From positions 4,124,149 through 4,188,148 of the forward strand of contig NC_052027.1 of assembly GCF_015832195.1 (NCBI RefSeq): a stretch of 64,000 bases of DNA, in the 5' to 3' direction. Below, piece after piece: positions 52,081-63,600 of the stretch; within the stretch, counting starts at the first letter, position 1; each line of letters starts with the position of its first letter. This stretch comes from Motacilla alba alba. Lineage: Eukaryota > Chordata > Aves > Passeriformes > Motacillidae. The translations under genes and the position numbers were made by a program. The notes under the pieces are model-generated. The model did not search any database, was not told where the DNA came from, and saw nothing but the letters and a program-made list of their open reading frames with translations.

Positions 52081-52480
52081 CCAGGCATCCCCAGGACCGT
52101 GTGCAGGTATGATTAATCATCCCATCCCGCTTTAATTAATTTAAAGGCGCCCATGGCCGGGCCGGGAGGAGACGCCGGCTGGCGAGGGCAGCGCTTCCCC
52201 GCTCGGCTCGCAGGGAGTTAAACTTTTCACAGTTTTCCCGATTGTTTGCAGTTCAGCCCTCTGCAACATAATGAAAGTTTTCGAGCCATCTGTTGTTAAG
52301 CTGGCGGTGAGCAAGGCCAGTATATCCAAACAAAGTGCTGGCCTGCTGTAAACTGAACCTGTCAGTTTAGCATAGCTGTGCTGACCTCCCCGGGCGCGGG
52401 GCAGCGGGTACCAGGCACTGGCTGCCTGCTCAGCTTCCAGGGGAACTTCTTGGGGGGACCGTGTTTACTTTTTCCACTTA
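52081..52480. promoter_or_regulatory. CpG-dense patches flanked by palindromic homeodomain motifs
   Basis: A perfect 12-base palindrome, ATGATTAATCAT (52109-52120), and TTAATTAA (52132-52139) lie just before a patch with about ten CpGs in 65 bases (52146-52210, GCCGGGCCGGGAGG, GACGCCGGC). A second CpG patch, CCCGGGCGCGGGGC, lies near 52389. The sharp change from AT-rich motifs to CpG-rich sequence is unlike the surrounding intron. It is too short and patchy for a full CpG island. A promoter or enhancer role is inference. Confidence 0.3.
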
Positions 52481-53671
52481 GCGTTCCTCCCACAGGCTTG
52501 GACTAGTTTATACTAAATCTTCAAATTGACTCTGTTCTATTTTTTTTTTTCCCCTATTCTGAACTTTCTCCTTTTTTCTTAATCTTTCAGGCCGTGCAAA
52601 AAAAAAAAAATTAAATCTATTAAAACCCCACAGTGGCTGGAATTTGAGCTTTTAAGGAGGTGATGGGCAAGGGGGGGGACGACACAGGACAACAACTTCT
52701 GTGATTCTGTAACTCAGTGTGTGCATGTGTGCCGGCAACATTCTCTCTCAAAAGAAAGAGGCATGTTCCCAAGTATCCCAGCTTGCTTTCCAGCTCCTAT
52801 TGTTCCCTTTGTTCTGTATTATTTAAGATCAGTTACTCATTTGCTTCAGAGGATTGGGAATAGCAGGCAAGGTAGAGCAGAGCTGCCAGCATCTATTGTC
52901 TTCCTGGGAGCCACAGTTTGCATCCAGAGTGGCTGGAGCAGCCTCCCTCCTGCTTCTGTTTGCTTCTGTTCAAGGGTTTGGTAGCTCCAGCGAAAAGTAC
53001 TAGAGAATTTGAAACTTTTTTGATTGTAATTGCCAAGATCAGACTGGAAATGCCCTTTATTTGTAGGGCTGTGTGGCAGGGAATTGCTTTCCTTTCTCGT
53101 TCATATGAAATACGTGTTAGTTTGGCCTCATCTCCTCTGCGTCAGTGTGTTTGTGCTTCTTCCAGTCTTATATCTCAGACTGCCTTCCCTTTTTACTTCC
53201 TTCATAAATGTTATTTTAATTATTCCTTTTTGTCTGGGATACAACACATGTCATTTCTCAGCTGGTATTCACTCAATACAAGTGATTTTAACTGTTTTTT
53301 AGGATTGGCAACAAAACTTGAAGTTCCTGTGCCAGGAAAGTGACTATTTGGTATTACCTGTTTTCAGTGTTTGTTTTTTGGACTAGACCTACAGTAAATA
53401 TCTTTATGCTACCGCTGCTGCCAAATTCAGTCTTTGCTTTCTACACTTGTGCTGTACCTGCTCACTGGTCTTTGGCTGGTTTCAAGTGTGTTTTACTTAC
53501 CTCATGATTCTTGGAAAGCAGACCTGATCATCAGTGACCCCGAATGCTGCAGTTCTCAGTCAGGAGGAGTTTTGCCTCAGGAGGAGCTGCTGAATTTGTG
53601 CCGTGTGTGAAACCAAACTGTGCCTTTGCAAAAGTGTGTCGTGTCTTAACAGTGTGGTGCAAATGCACTGG

Positions 53672-53711
53672 AAGCTCTGGAAAAGCAGTAAAAGCTCTGG
53701 AAAGGCAGTGA
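53672..53711 (+). repeat. Two-copy 20-bp tandem repeat
   Basis: The unit AAGCTCTGGAAARGCAGTRA occurs twice head to tail with two differences. It is a small local duplication with no evident function. Confidence 0.7.
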
Positions 53712-56700
53712 AAGTACTTGGCCTTTCCAGAAGACCCTTCCAAGGACTTGTGCCAGTGCCCACCAGAGGGTAGGAGTGCCCAGGGGATGAGGGGGAAGGA
53801 ATATGACAGTGGTGAGAAACACGCAATTTTAAATTAAAATGACTGCACTTAGGAGGAAACCCCATCCAGCTCTAATCTGTTTGTAAGGTGACTGACACAT
53901 AAAGTGCTTTTTGTTTTAAGGTAGAGGGAAATGCATTCAGGATAGAGTTTCTGGTATAAATGTCAGGTGCAACACAGTGCATGCTCACTCAAAAAGTCAA
54001 GCAGATAACCTTGGCATTTAGGGACATTGCCTTGTATAAAACGAAATTGTATTTTGTTTTTAAAAAGGAGGACTACATTAAGAGGTCACCTATTAGCTGT
54101 GTTTTTGCTAGCTGTCTGAAACTCAGCTCTACTGTCTATTAAACTCAAACCACTATGTAAACATTCCTATGTTGTTCCTGGTCTCTACAATGGCCAAGGG
54201 GATCAGGTTTCACCTGCCTGCACATCTTCAAGCAATTAAAGCAATTAGCTTGAAGCCATTTCACATTCAAGGTCTACTGTGACATTCAAGTCCAGAAGAA
54301 GTCTAGGGGAAAAGGAAAAAGAAAAGTATAAAAGGCCGCTGTGCAGCACATGCACACAAATAACCTATGAGGGGGTTTTGGACTTTGCAACAACTTCCAA
54401 ATGTGGTCAGGAGGCTTCACAGCAGGCAGGCAAAATTGCTGCTGAGAAAGGGAAAAGATAAAGAAAAAACACCTAATGATCCTTTAAATTATACCCAAGT
54501 TTTGCGCTGGGAAGGGAGGGGGAGGAGAGAGAAATAGCAACATGATTTGGAACAGTATTTGTGTGAAATAATAAAGCCTTGGCCTTATTTACTGATATTT
54601 CTCCTGGCATGGACATCATATTTTTCTTCTCATTTAGGTGGGGATTTATATTTGGTGTTTACATTGTAAAACTACACTCGCTCTGGCTAATGTATCCCTT
54701 ACAATGACATTCAGCTCTGAGTTTAGTGATTCCAGCAGTAAGTCTTGAAAGCTGCTATTTTTTAAAAGGTTGGAGCAGATTAGTGGTGACCTTAAAAGAT
54801 TAAACTAGTACAGTTTAAAGATAAATAATCAGCCTTTAGCACATTAGATAGCTACATAAGCATGACAGAAGGTGACTTTCTTACAACAGTTTCAGAATCC
54901 AGGCAGCATTTTTACATTTGAAACTTGACTAAGGCAGGGAGCAGTGGTTTGCAGAAAGCGAGACATAAACTGATTGCACTACTTCAAATTGGTTAATACA
55001 GTTTTAAATCCACAGTTTTCCTGTTGGTTTTATTATTGAGAAGAGGCTAATTTTAAAAGCTATGCCTGCTGCAAAAGAAGATCTTGCTTTGCCGTCCCGG
55101 AGGGTGTTCTTAATCAGAAATAACCGCAGGCTAAATTATAATGTGGAATCCTGCTGCCCTTTAACCTAACACTGCTGCTCGTTCAGTGTTTGTTAACAAA
55201 TAGCTCTAAGTACAAAATTGTTTGAGAATTACTTTTTCATTATATTTGCTGACTTCAATTAGAATAAGAAGCTTATTTGGGGAAGAAAAATTAAAAATGT
55301 ATGGGTTTCTAGAGAAAGTTTCAGCAATTGTTTCCCGGCAAGTGTCGCCTTCGGAACATAACTGTGGACTCTGTGGCACACGTAATTCAATTTAAATAAA
55401 ATTACTTTCTGAACGAATATTTCTGCACCGGTGGCAGAGGCGCAGAGTTCAGGAGCATCCCAAGCCTCAGCCCTTGTAAAGATGAACAAGCTAAAATGGT
55501 GGCAGGGGTCAGGCCAGGGCCCCTTTTGCACCTTGCAGGGGGATGTAATTCCTAACGAAGAGGCACCAATTTCCCATCCTTGTAGTGTTGGGGAGGACTG
55601 GGCTGTATATGCAAGTGGTACAGTGTCCTATTTTTATTTCACTTTGAATAACACGTAATTGAAACGTACAGACAGCAAATTAATTGGTGAGTTGAAGGTA
55701 AGAACTGCTGAGTTAGTAGAGACAGCACCAGCCCTGTTCTTTTTTTCCCCTTAAGTTTACATGCTGGAGCGGAAACGCCGCGGTGCTCAGAAAGGAGGTG
55801 ATGCCTCTGTAAAGCAGATCTTTCCAATTTTATTTTTTTTCTAGCTTAGTCTTCTGTTTCTATGATCTGCCTTTTGAACTGTTTTTGTGGCTGATCAGTT
55901 CCACCTAATATGTCTCTTGATTTCTGCTATTGTAATACTCAGACGACATGCTGTTCTCTTCATTTTTATAAGCTTTAGATGCTCCTGCCTGTCATACTCT
56001 GGCGGTTTATCTTCAGCGTCTGGATTTGCTTTCAGACTTGCATGTCTATCAAGCTGCTGTTGCTTTGAATGTGAGATCAAAAGAAGATGAATTCCAGTAA
56101 AAAATTTCCTTGTATGAAGAAAAGATTGGGGGCCTATGTAAACATCCCACTGACAGCTCCCAATGAGTTATTTTAGCAGAGCATTAGCACCCAGAATGAC
56201 AGACAGTCCAAGACTACATGCTAAATAACAAATCAGTCCCTTCAGTGGCAGCAGCACGTTGCCACAACAGCAATACATTTTCTAAAGGAATCCTGTTCCT
56301 CTTTTTTATTGAATATGGCTGTTCGACTGCTCATCTCTTCACGAGCTGCCTTTGAGTGCCAGCCCCAGTTTACTTTCTCTTGACAATATCTGTGTCATGT
56401 CACCAATATGACAGCAGACGGGGCTTTGATAATTGGGTGGGGAGACGGTTAGTTAGTCATCTCCAGTTAAATAGGTAGTTTGTTTTAGGGGAGGGGAAGG
56501 AGACAGTGAAGGAGGGGTGGCATCTGCCGGAATGCTGAAGTTACACTTTCGGAGATGCTGAATGCAAGTCCCTGCACCCAAGACAAGCTGTGTTTTTTGG
56601 GCGGTTGTTTATATTTCAGCTCACACAGAGAAAACAGCTCTGCAGCCCGGCCAGCCTCCCAAGCTGGTTTCCAGAGCAAGTCACAGCACTGTCGAGGGTA

Positions 56701-56999
56701 GGAGCGTCAAGCTTGGCTGGACTTCCGTGCAAATCCAAATTTGCCGAGATACAGAAGCGAGGTGTGCTTCTGCCTGCTGTTTGGTCTGTTTGGGGACGTA
56801 ATTAGTTCTGCCTGTTTCTGCTCACAGATAGTGGGGTTTAATTGTGTAGAGTCACTAGATTTTTGTGCCGGGTGTAGTGCTAAGCCCAACTTTGAGATTA
56901 CCTGTGAGCTGCAGCTGATCTCACCACTTTGCAAGGGAAGAATTAGGGAAGGAATGCTTTGCGGTTTCTTTGTCATTTAGTAAAAGCAGAGGTTGCTAC

Positions 57000-57310
57000 T
57001 GTGGAGGCAGAGCCCGGTGGCTGCCGCGAAGGGCAGTGCTCCAGCGTCTCCCTCCAGCCTGTGCTCCGGCTGCACGGCACTTCCTGTTTATTCAAACATC
57101 TTTTTACCATTCTTCAGCCCCCGCTTCACAGAAACAGCCAGAAACATCTCCAGCGCGAAGACGGAAATCTAAAGGCAGACAGTAAGAGCTCACTCTGTTA
57201 AACTCTTCATTTTCTCTGCGAGCGCTCAGAGGAAAGGAGCGTGCAGGCAGGGCTGAACTTTTAACGAGCCGCCTTGCGCAGGCAGCTTGGAGCACAGGAG
57301 AGGGGAATCG
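57000..57310. promoter_or_regulatory. Weak CpG island
   Basis: By hand count this stretch has about 56% G+C and roughly 17 CpGs in 300 bases, an observed/expected ratio near 0.7, just over the usual island thresholds. CpGs occur in GCCGCGAAGG, CCAGCGCGAAGACGG, TGCGAGCGCTC and AACGAGCCGCCTTGCGC. It contains an exon-like acceptor/donor pair (see the separate entry). It could be an alternative promoter, an enhancer or only a GC-rich patch. Confidence 0.3.
57118..57181 (+). other. Candidate cryptic or unannotated exon
   Basis: A good acceptor (pyrimidine-rich CATCTTTTTACCATTCTTCAG ending at 57117 with AG) is followed 64 bases later by GACA|GTAAGAG, a donor with a strong intronic half but a weak exonic A at -1. 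Entered in phase 0, as the FOXP1 start exon would require, the frame is open (PPLHRNSQKHLQ, then REDGNLKAD). But 64 is not a multiple of three, so inclusion would shift the FOXP1 frame. I know of no FOXP1 exon with this sequence. Such site pairs arise by chance in long introns. Confidence 0.12.
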
Positions 57311-58216
57311 CTTTGGTTTGGAGCAAAAGCAGCCAGTTCAGGTTGTTTATGGCAGTGTTGACAAGGGTGGGGTTTTTGGCGTGGCTTTGGAGAACTGTGG
57401 CAAGGGCCAAGTCCTCTTTTGGGGCGCCTGTCACCTTGCAGTGCTGCCCCTCTGGCACGGGAGCAGCCATGTGCCACCATCCCTGCTGCTCACTGGGTGC
57501 TGCAGCTTCTCTTTGCACAACTGCCAAAAATACCTAAACAACAAACCCCCGTAAGAAAAGGACACACTGCTGCTGCTCTGGGCAGCAAAAGTGGCACAAA
57601 CCCACCGAATGGCTTTTTTGTTTTCCACAAATTGTTTACATGGTGGCTCTGGCACTGCATGCGAACCAGCCTCGCTAATATTTGTACCAATTTCATGCTA
57701 ATAAAAATCAGGCTGCTGAGACAAGCATGGCTATTATCTCATTCATATGACTATTGTTTAGACCTGTGGTACTACAAAAGGAAAGGGAAAGCGTGCTCAC
57801 GCCGGGTAATGGTTGTTAACTTCTCACGTGAGGGATTTTCTCTGCAGTTTTTCAGTATTAATGATTGTTGTATGAATAGTCTTCAGGGGTTGTTGGAAGA
57901 TAGTGTAGATCTTCTTGGTAATCCATGTCACAACACGGATGCTGGATTTTTTCCCCTCTGTTCAACTGACTTAAAAAACTGCTTGATATTTCTCAGTGGT
58001 TTCTCCCCCCCCGCAAAAGTCCGCTGAAATAGCAGGTAACTTTTTTTTTTTTGGCAAGCGTTCGTGGTGCTCGTATAGTGTGAAACATAAGAGAAAATGG
58101 AAAATATGCTGCCTGCCCTGTGGAGAAAACCCATCTTCCTTGAGGCTTTTCCTGCCTCTCCAAGATCCAAATACACTTTAAAATTTTAAACTGTAAACCC
58201 CCATCTTCCTAGAAAA

Positions 58217-58233
58217 GAGAGCGAGAGAGAGAG
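58217..58233. repeat. Short GA repeat
   Basis: A GA-rich simple repeat interrupted by one C. Confidence 0.7.
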
Positions 58234-59423
58234 AAATCAAGCTGTGTGTTCAGCCAAACCGCAAGTACAACAAACATATTTTGAAAATATATTGCTAGTC
58301 TGGCTTTTTAATGTTCAGAAGTTGTTCTACTTTGCAGAAAAAAAAATGGTGTTTGCAACTGCCTTAAGGACAATTTGTTTAACAGTAGGAGTAATTTCAT
58401 GGGGAAAATGGAAAGAGTGACTGAAGTTATTTACTCAGATGTTAGTGTAGGTGTGGGGCAGAAAACTCTCTGTGGGAACAGTGGGCTGCTTTTCTTGGTA
58501 TCTTAGTCTATTTGATGACCATCAAATTTCCCAGCTCACTGGTTTTGTTTTTTCTGGATGGCATGTTTGATTATTTATCAGAAGGGAAAGGGAGTAGCTG
58601 AAGCAAATAAACATGTGACCAAGCTGTGTTTTGTTTTCCACTCAGAAGGCCATGCCCTTTAACAGATATACAGAAAATAATAAACGTATTGTTTTATGAT
58701 AAAAGGAAATTATGTGTATCATTTTCTTTAGCAAGGCCATTAACCCCTTGTGTTCGGTGGTCTCCGCCTTCTGGCAGCTTGTTGGGCTTGCAGCTGGGAA
58801 TTAAAGGCACTTAAACCCCCCTCTTGCCTGGAACATTTCCATGGATTACTGCTCCAGCCCTTTGGATTTTCTGCATTTATTGCGTAGTCATACAGCTCTG
58901 GTCATCTCCCCGGTCCTACTTGGGGTGTGACCGACTAAATGAGAGACACTTTGAATTTTCAGAAGGGTGCTGATTTCCAAAGAAAACCTTGGCGAGAGAT
59001 GCTGGGATCTTCCAGCCTCCAGTGCTGGTGTCTGTGCAGCGTGAGGGGTTGCAGCTGTGTTTGGTCCGTTACAGACAGTGTCAATTTATGGGATTCTCTT
59101 TTAAATGCCAGGTGTCTAGCATGTAGCATGTAGTATTTCCTTTATAATACTAGCTTTGGACAATGTTCATTATCTTCCCTGAAAAAAAAGAACAACAAAA
59201 AAACCAACACCCTATAAACTAAATCACTGTCAGGAAGTAAAATACAGGTTTGCTTCATCTCCGGGAAGCATGTTGCATGCTTTAGCTGCTTTTATGGGAT
59301 TAAAAGAAACAAGTTAAGACTGTCATGCACATGAAAGGAAACTGAGATGTGGTTTGCTTCACATTGTGCAGGTAGGTATAAATTTAATAGACTGACTTGC
59401 TTTCAAAATCTCTCTTTGTCTCC

Positions 59424-59540
59424 CCGAGTCGCATGTCAGTTCCAGCGCGTTGATGAGCTCCGCGGTCCGTAATAGCGCCTGACTGCCGCTGCCCCGCAGG
59501 TGCCGGATCGGCAGGAGGGTCCTCCTCCTCCTCCTCAGGG
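59424..59540. promoter_or_regulatory. Short CpG-dense patch followed by a CCT repeat
   Basis: About a dozen CpGs fall in roughly 90 bases (CCCGAGTCGC, CAGCGCGTTG, CTCCGCGGTCCG, GCCGGATCGG), then five CCT units at 59520-59536. The flanks are AT-rich and CpG-poor. CCGCTGCCCCGCAG near 59498 resembles a splice acceptor, but no matching donor is evident. The function is unknown. It may be a small unmethylated regulatory element. Confidence 0.25.
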
Positions 59541-60424
59541 ATGTAGGTTCCCTCTGAGGAATGGCTTCTCATCGAGAAAGGGAAAATTTGCCTGACATCT
59601 TGAAGTTGTGTTCAAGTCTGTGCATTGCTGGTGGGTCTGGGCAGCAGGAGAGGTGGATGCTTCACCTTCTAGCTCCCAGGGGGTCATCGCTCCCAGGAGA
59701 GCCCAAGTGGATGGCCGGGGCTGGAGCTGGGGGTTTGGGTTTGAAGGAGGAGAAAAGTGGCAGTCGAAATAGCAGGGAGGGGAAGGGCTGGCAAAATAAG
59801 GACCTGAAACTTAAATGTGATGTAAAGAAGAAAGAGGAAATGAGCAGCTTGGGGCCAGGTGACATGGGCAGGGGCTGGGCTGGGGAACATGGCTGGCCCC
59901 CCTTGCCCAGAAGCTCCCTTAGGGGTGATGGGGCTCAGGGTGGACTGAGGAATGGGCTTTGGGATCAGGGGTGCAGGATTGAGATACCTGGAAAGACCAA
60001 GAGGCAGGAGCAGTTGCAGCCTGCTGGACAGGGGTGCTCTCCAGCCCTGGCTGAAGTCCTTGGGCAGAAGCCATGAAGGACCATTTCCATGGGGGAAAAT
60101 GTTCTCCCAGACTTCAGCAATTAAAGGTCGGTTTGTGCCCTGAAGCATAAACATTTGTACCTTGATTTCTATTTTTATCTTTCCAAAGGTAGCTGTAAAT
60201 GCTCTCATGACTATCTCTGCAAGTGTCTAATCCTTTCTTTGCATCCTCCCCATGCTCTTGGCTCTGGTGATATCTTGTGACAGTAAGTTGCAGAGAGTAA
60301 TTATGAGTTGTATATTAAGAAAGGAAAAAAAATCCTTTTATCTGCCAGTTTGTTTTGGTTTTTTTGGTGGCTGTTGCTTCCTGACTTCATTCAATGTCCC
60401 CTTTCTCTTGCATTATGAGAAATG

Positions 60425-60640
60425 GCAAAAGCACCAGATGTACCCTCTCAGACCAAGTCACAACTTGTATACTTGTTATCATCTCCCCTCTTACTCATCT
60501 CTCACTAAACTAAACACTCCCACCCTTATCAATCTTGCCTCGTATCTGCTGAGCCCTCTAATCATTTTTGTCGCCTCCATCTCAACCTTGCCTATTTTTG
60601 CTTTACCAGAATCTGTTAAAATTAAGCTTTTTACAAGCAG
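60425..60640 (-). mobile_element. Ancient CR1/L3-type LINE reverse-transcriptase fragment
   Basis: Read on the minus strand, the segment translates to ATKMIRGLSRYEARLIRVGV followed by FSLVRDE, a stop, and degraded EGR and VYKL remnants. This matches the well-known C-terminal part of CR1/L3 reverse transcriptases (the ATKMIRGLE-YEERLRELGLFSL pattern followed by RRLRGDLI and YKYLKG). Several stop codons show that it is an inactive fossil. It lacks the 3' UTR and terminal repeat seen in the CR1 ends at 28.7-31.7 kb, so it belongs to an older or internally truncated copy. The edges are approximate. Confidence 0.85.
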
Positions 60641-63600
60641 TTCTAAATTAGGTTGTGCCACATAAGTGCAGAGATGTGATTTGCAGCTTTAGTTTTCCAT
60701 GTTTTGGGCCGTCCCGATGTTTTGCTTCCTTCATTCACCCAGCAGCAGCGAGTGTCTGATGGAGCGTGGTGAGATGTCCACAGTCAGGGGCTGTATTTCA
60801 TGGGCCTCTGAGTACAAGTTTGTCATGCAGTGTTTTGGAAAACAAGCTTAAAATATGTTCCCTGTTTTGTTGACCACACAGGGAAGCGCGCAAGCAGCTG
60901 TATGCAATATACTATTTATGTTGTAGCAACAAAAAGGCCCTCTTCCTTCTCCCCCCCCCACCTTATCCCTCTTCTCTTCTCTCTGAAAAAATATGAGAAC
61001 TTCCCGTGCTTTTGACATCCAAGAAAAACGCGGCTCAGCAGTGAATACTCCTCCAAATATTCAAAGGTCTGGTTCACTTTTGCATAAACACAGTAGTTCA
61101 GAATCTGATCTCGAGCCTACAGAAATGAGCTGGAAATCCCATAAGATTTTTTTTCATCACTCAGGAACAGTTCAGTTCTGGTTCAGTTTGAGCAGGGAGC
61201 CAAGATTTGTATCCTTTCTCATTTTACCAGGATGTGTTGGCCCATCCCTCCTTTCTTGCTGGTACAGACCGCTACATGCTGTGAGTCTTGGCATGCCAAA
61301 ATAAAGAGAACCATTTTTAATGTTTGGGAACTTTTTGCCAGATACTTTTTAAGTGGCTTTGATGAGTCCTGACTGTGACTCTCTAAAAGAAGGGACACAA
61401 GGTGTTTTTGCGGTGTAACCGCCTGAGGATTTCATTTATGCCTCAAAAAAGGGATTTTTGTAGCCATTTTCCCTGCTGTAGCTGCTTCAGGGTTTGCAGG
61501 TTCCTGGTGTTGGCTGAGGCTGATCTCTCACCTTACTGTCTTTTGCTGCCTGCCCCCTTCATCCCTGTAGTGTCTCCAAGCATTAATGAAAATACATCAC
61601 CCACCTTTTCCCTGAAATTGGTGGAGTTCATGAATAAATTACAAAATGGAAATTGGTTTTTTTTGGAGGCAGACTCTGTTTTCCCTCTGTGTGGTGCTGG
61701 GTCCTCATAGGCAGGGACCTTGCCAGCCGTGGGATGGGCTGTGGGATGGCAGGGCAGGGGCACGGAGTCCACTCGTCCTCCCACTGGCAGGAGTAACCTC
61801 AGTGCCCACAAGGACGAATTGCAGCAGAGCTGGGACACAGACAGCTCCACCCTGTGGGTTTGGAAGAAAGGGTTTCTGTTTCCAGTGCCTTTTTCTGGAG
61901 GGAATCTCCTTAACTGGTAGCCAGGATCTATTCCAGAGGAAAGAAACTAAGCCTGCTGGAAGAAAAATAGAGACTCATCTTCTTTCCTTATGACTGAACT
62001 ATTCTAGGAGATGCTTCAGCATGAGGCACATTTCCAGCTCCATTGCTCCAAGTGTGCCCCTGTCACATCAGGGACAGGATGTGAGCCAGGGTTTGTGCAT
62101 GTGGACCTCAGGTCCCTTCTCTTTTTCCAGCATAGGAATCACCCATGAGTCACTTGTCCAGACCAGTCTGCTGTGATCTTCATGGCCAGGTGACCATTTT
62201 ATTGAGTGAAGGATTGCTCTTGAAGCTCCCCTCCGTGATGAGCTGGCTGGTAGCCCTTGGGTGGAACCAGCCTTGCAGTTTGGCTGCAGCCAAGTGAGGC
62301 GCTGGGTACAGACAACCAGCAGCATCTCCCTAGGCTCAGGGCATCCCTCTGCTGCACCAGTGGAGCTGGAGCAGGGTGGGTGGAAAAGGATTATTTAATG
62401 AAGCAAGGAAGTAGAGGATGGGGATTGTTTGAATCCAAGGTGGTTGAGAAGGCTGGACAGCAGGAATGCTTCACCAGATTATGTTGCATCTTAGTTGTGT
62501 CTCATAGCAGGGCCCCATGTCCTGCCTGTAGCTATCCTAAAACTTCCCTTCTGCACTGCCAAGAGCAGTGTTGGGGCTCTTGGCTGTGGCATTCTGTGTG
62601 TGGCACACAGGGTCAGGGTGGTGGCAATGGGTAAGGGAGCACATAGCAGCTCATTTCCCAGTTCTGGAGGAAGATGGAAGAGCTGGGCACAAATGTCAGA
62701 GGGAATAAGTGCTGCAAGAACATCTGCTTCTCTTTTTTGCATCTTCTACATTTTATTCCTCCTCTTCATTTTGGTTCCTTTCCTATTCTCTAGTTGGTTC
62801 ATCTCACCTCCCCCTGTTCTGTTCCTCCCAGAGGAACAGCACTACCCACTGCTGTCGCTTTGCACTATTTTTTATTTTTTTCCCTTTGCGTACTGCTCCT
62901 CTCCTCGCTGGTTTCCACACGTTGTGCGGCTCCTGAGCCTGCCGGAGGAGAACTGCAGCAGGGCTCCCCTCCAATGTGTCTGCCTCCTACCACCGCTCCT
63001 CTACATCTGCTGCTCCAGGAGAAGAGAGTGTCGCAGGAGAGGAGGTAGAGGAGGCAGGAGTGGGAGAGACATGAAGCATCTCTGAAGCTCGGGTGCATCC
63101 GGGCTTCCAAGCTTGAGAGCTGCATCTTGCCGCTCTGCTGGGAGCAGCTGTGGAGTGGAGCGGGGTGTGAGGACAGATGGGAGCTGAGAAAGAAGAGAGA
63201 TTGCTGGCTGAGTCTAAATTCCCCCTCGTCCCATCCAGGAGAAACAAAGGTACTTGCCTTGTGAGGCTGAAGGGAAGCAAGAAGCCCTTTTGGGAGGTGG
63301 GCCATGCTCCGCTGGGAGAGGCACCTGGAGCTGCTGACGGGGAGATTCCTCAGGGCCTGAAGGCAGCATGAAGTTTGGGGAGAAATAGATGATGGGAGAG
63401 CTGCATGCCTGCTGCTGCAAAGCTGTGCTTTGCCCAAACCTCAGTGGGGAAGTTGAGGAGCAGTGGTAGCTTGCAAGGGTATGGCTATCAAAGGTCAACA
63501 CACAAGGTCTGGGACCAGTGTAATGTGATGTTTGCTCCAAGGGCAGATTTTGCCCTTAAAGTTTCTCCCTTCTCATCTCTCTCTGCTTGCTCGTTTTGTT

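Noticed and set aside
52640..52712. Possible CR1 3' end (CTTCTGTGATTCTGTAACTC)
   Set aside because: Only the terminal TGTGATTCTGT resembles CR1. The preceding GGGGGGGGACGACACAGG does not follow the CR1 3' pattern closely enough.
57419..58027. 202-codon open frame on the + strand
   Set aside because: Starts inside GC-rich DNA and runs into AT-rich sequence. The translation has no recognisable family, and minus-strand frames overlap part of it.
62495..63437. Overlapping 196- and 190-codon frames on opposite strands
   Set aside because: Both lie in a purine/pyrimidine-biased stretch that lowers stop frequency on both strands at once. Neither shows a known domain.
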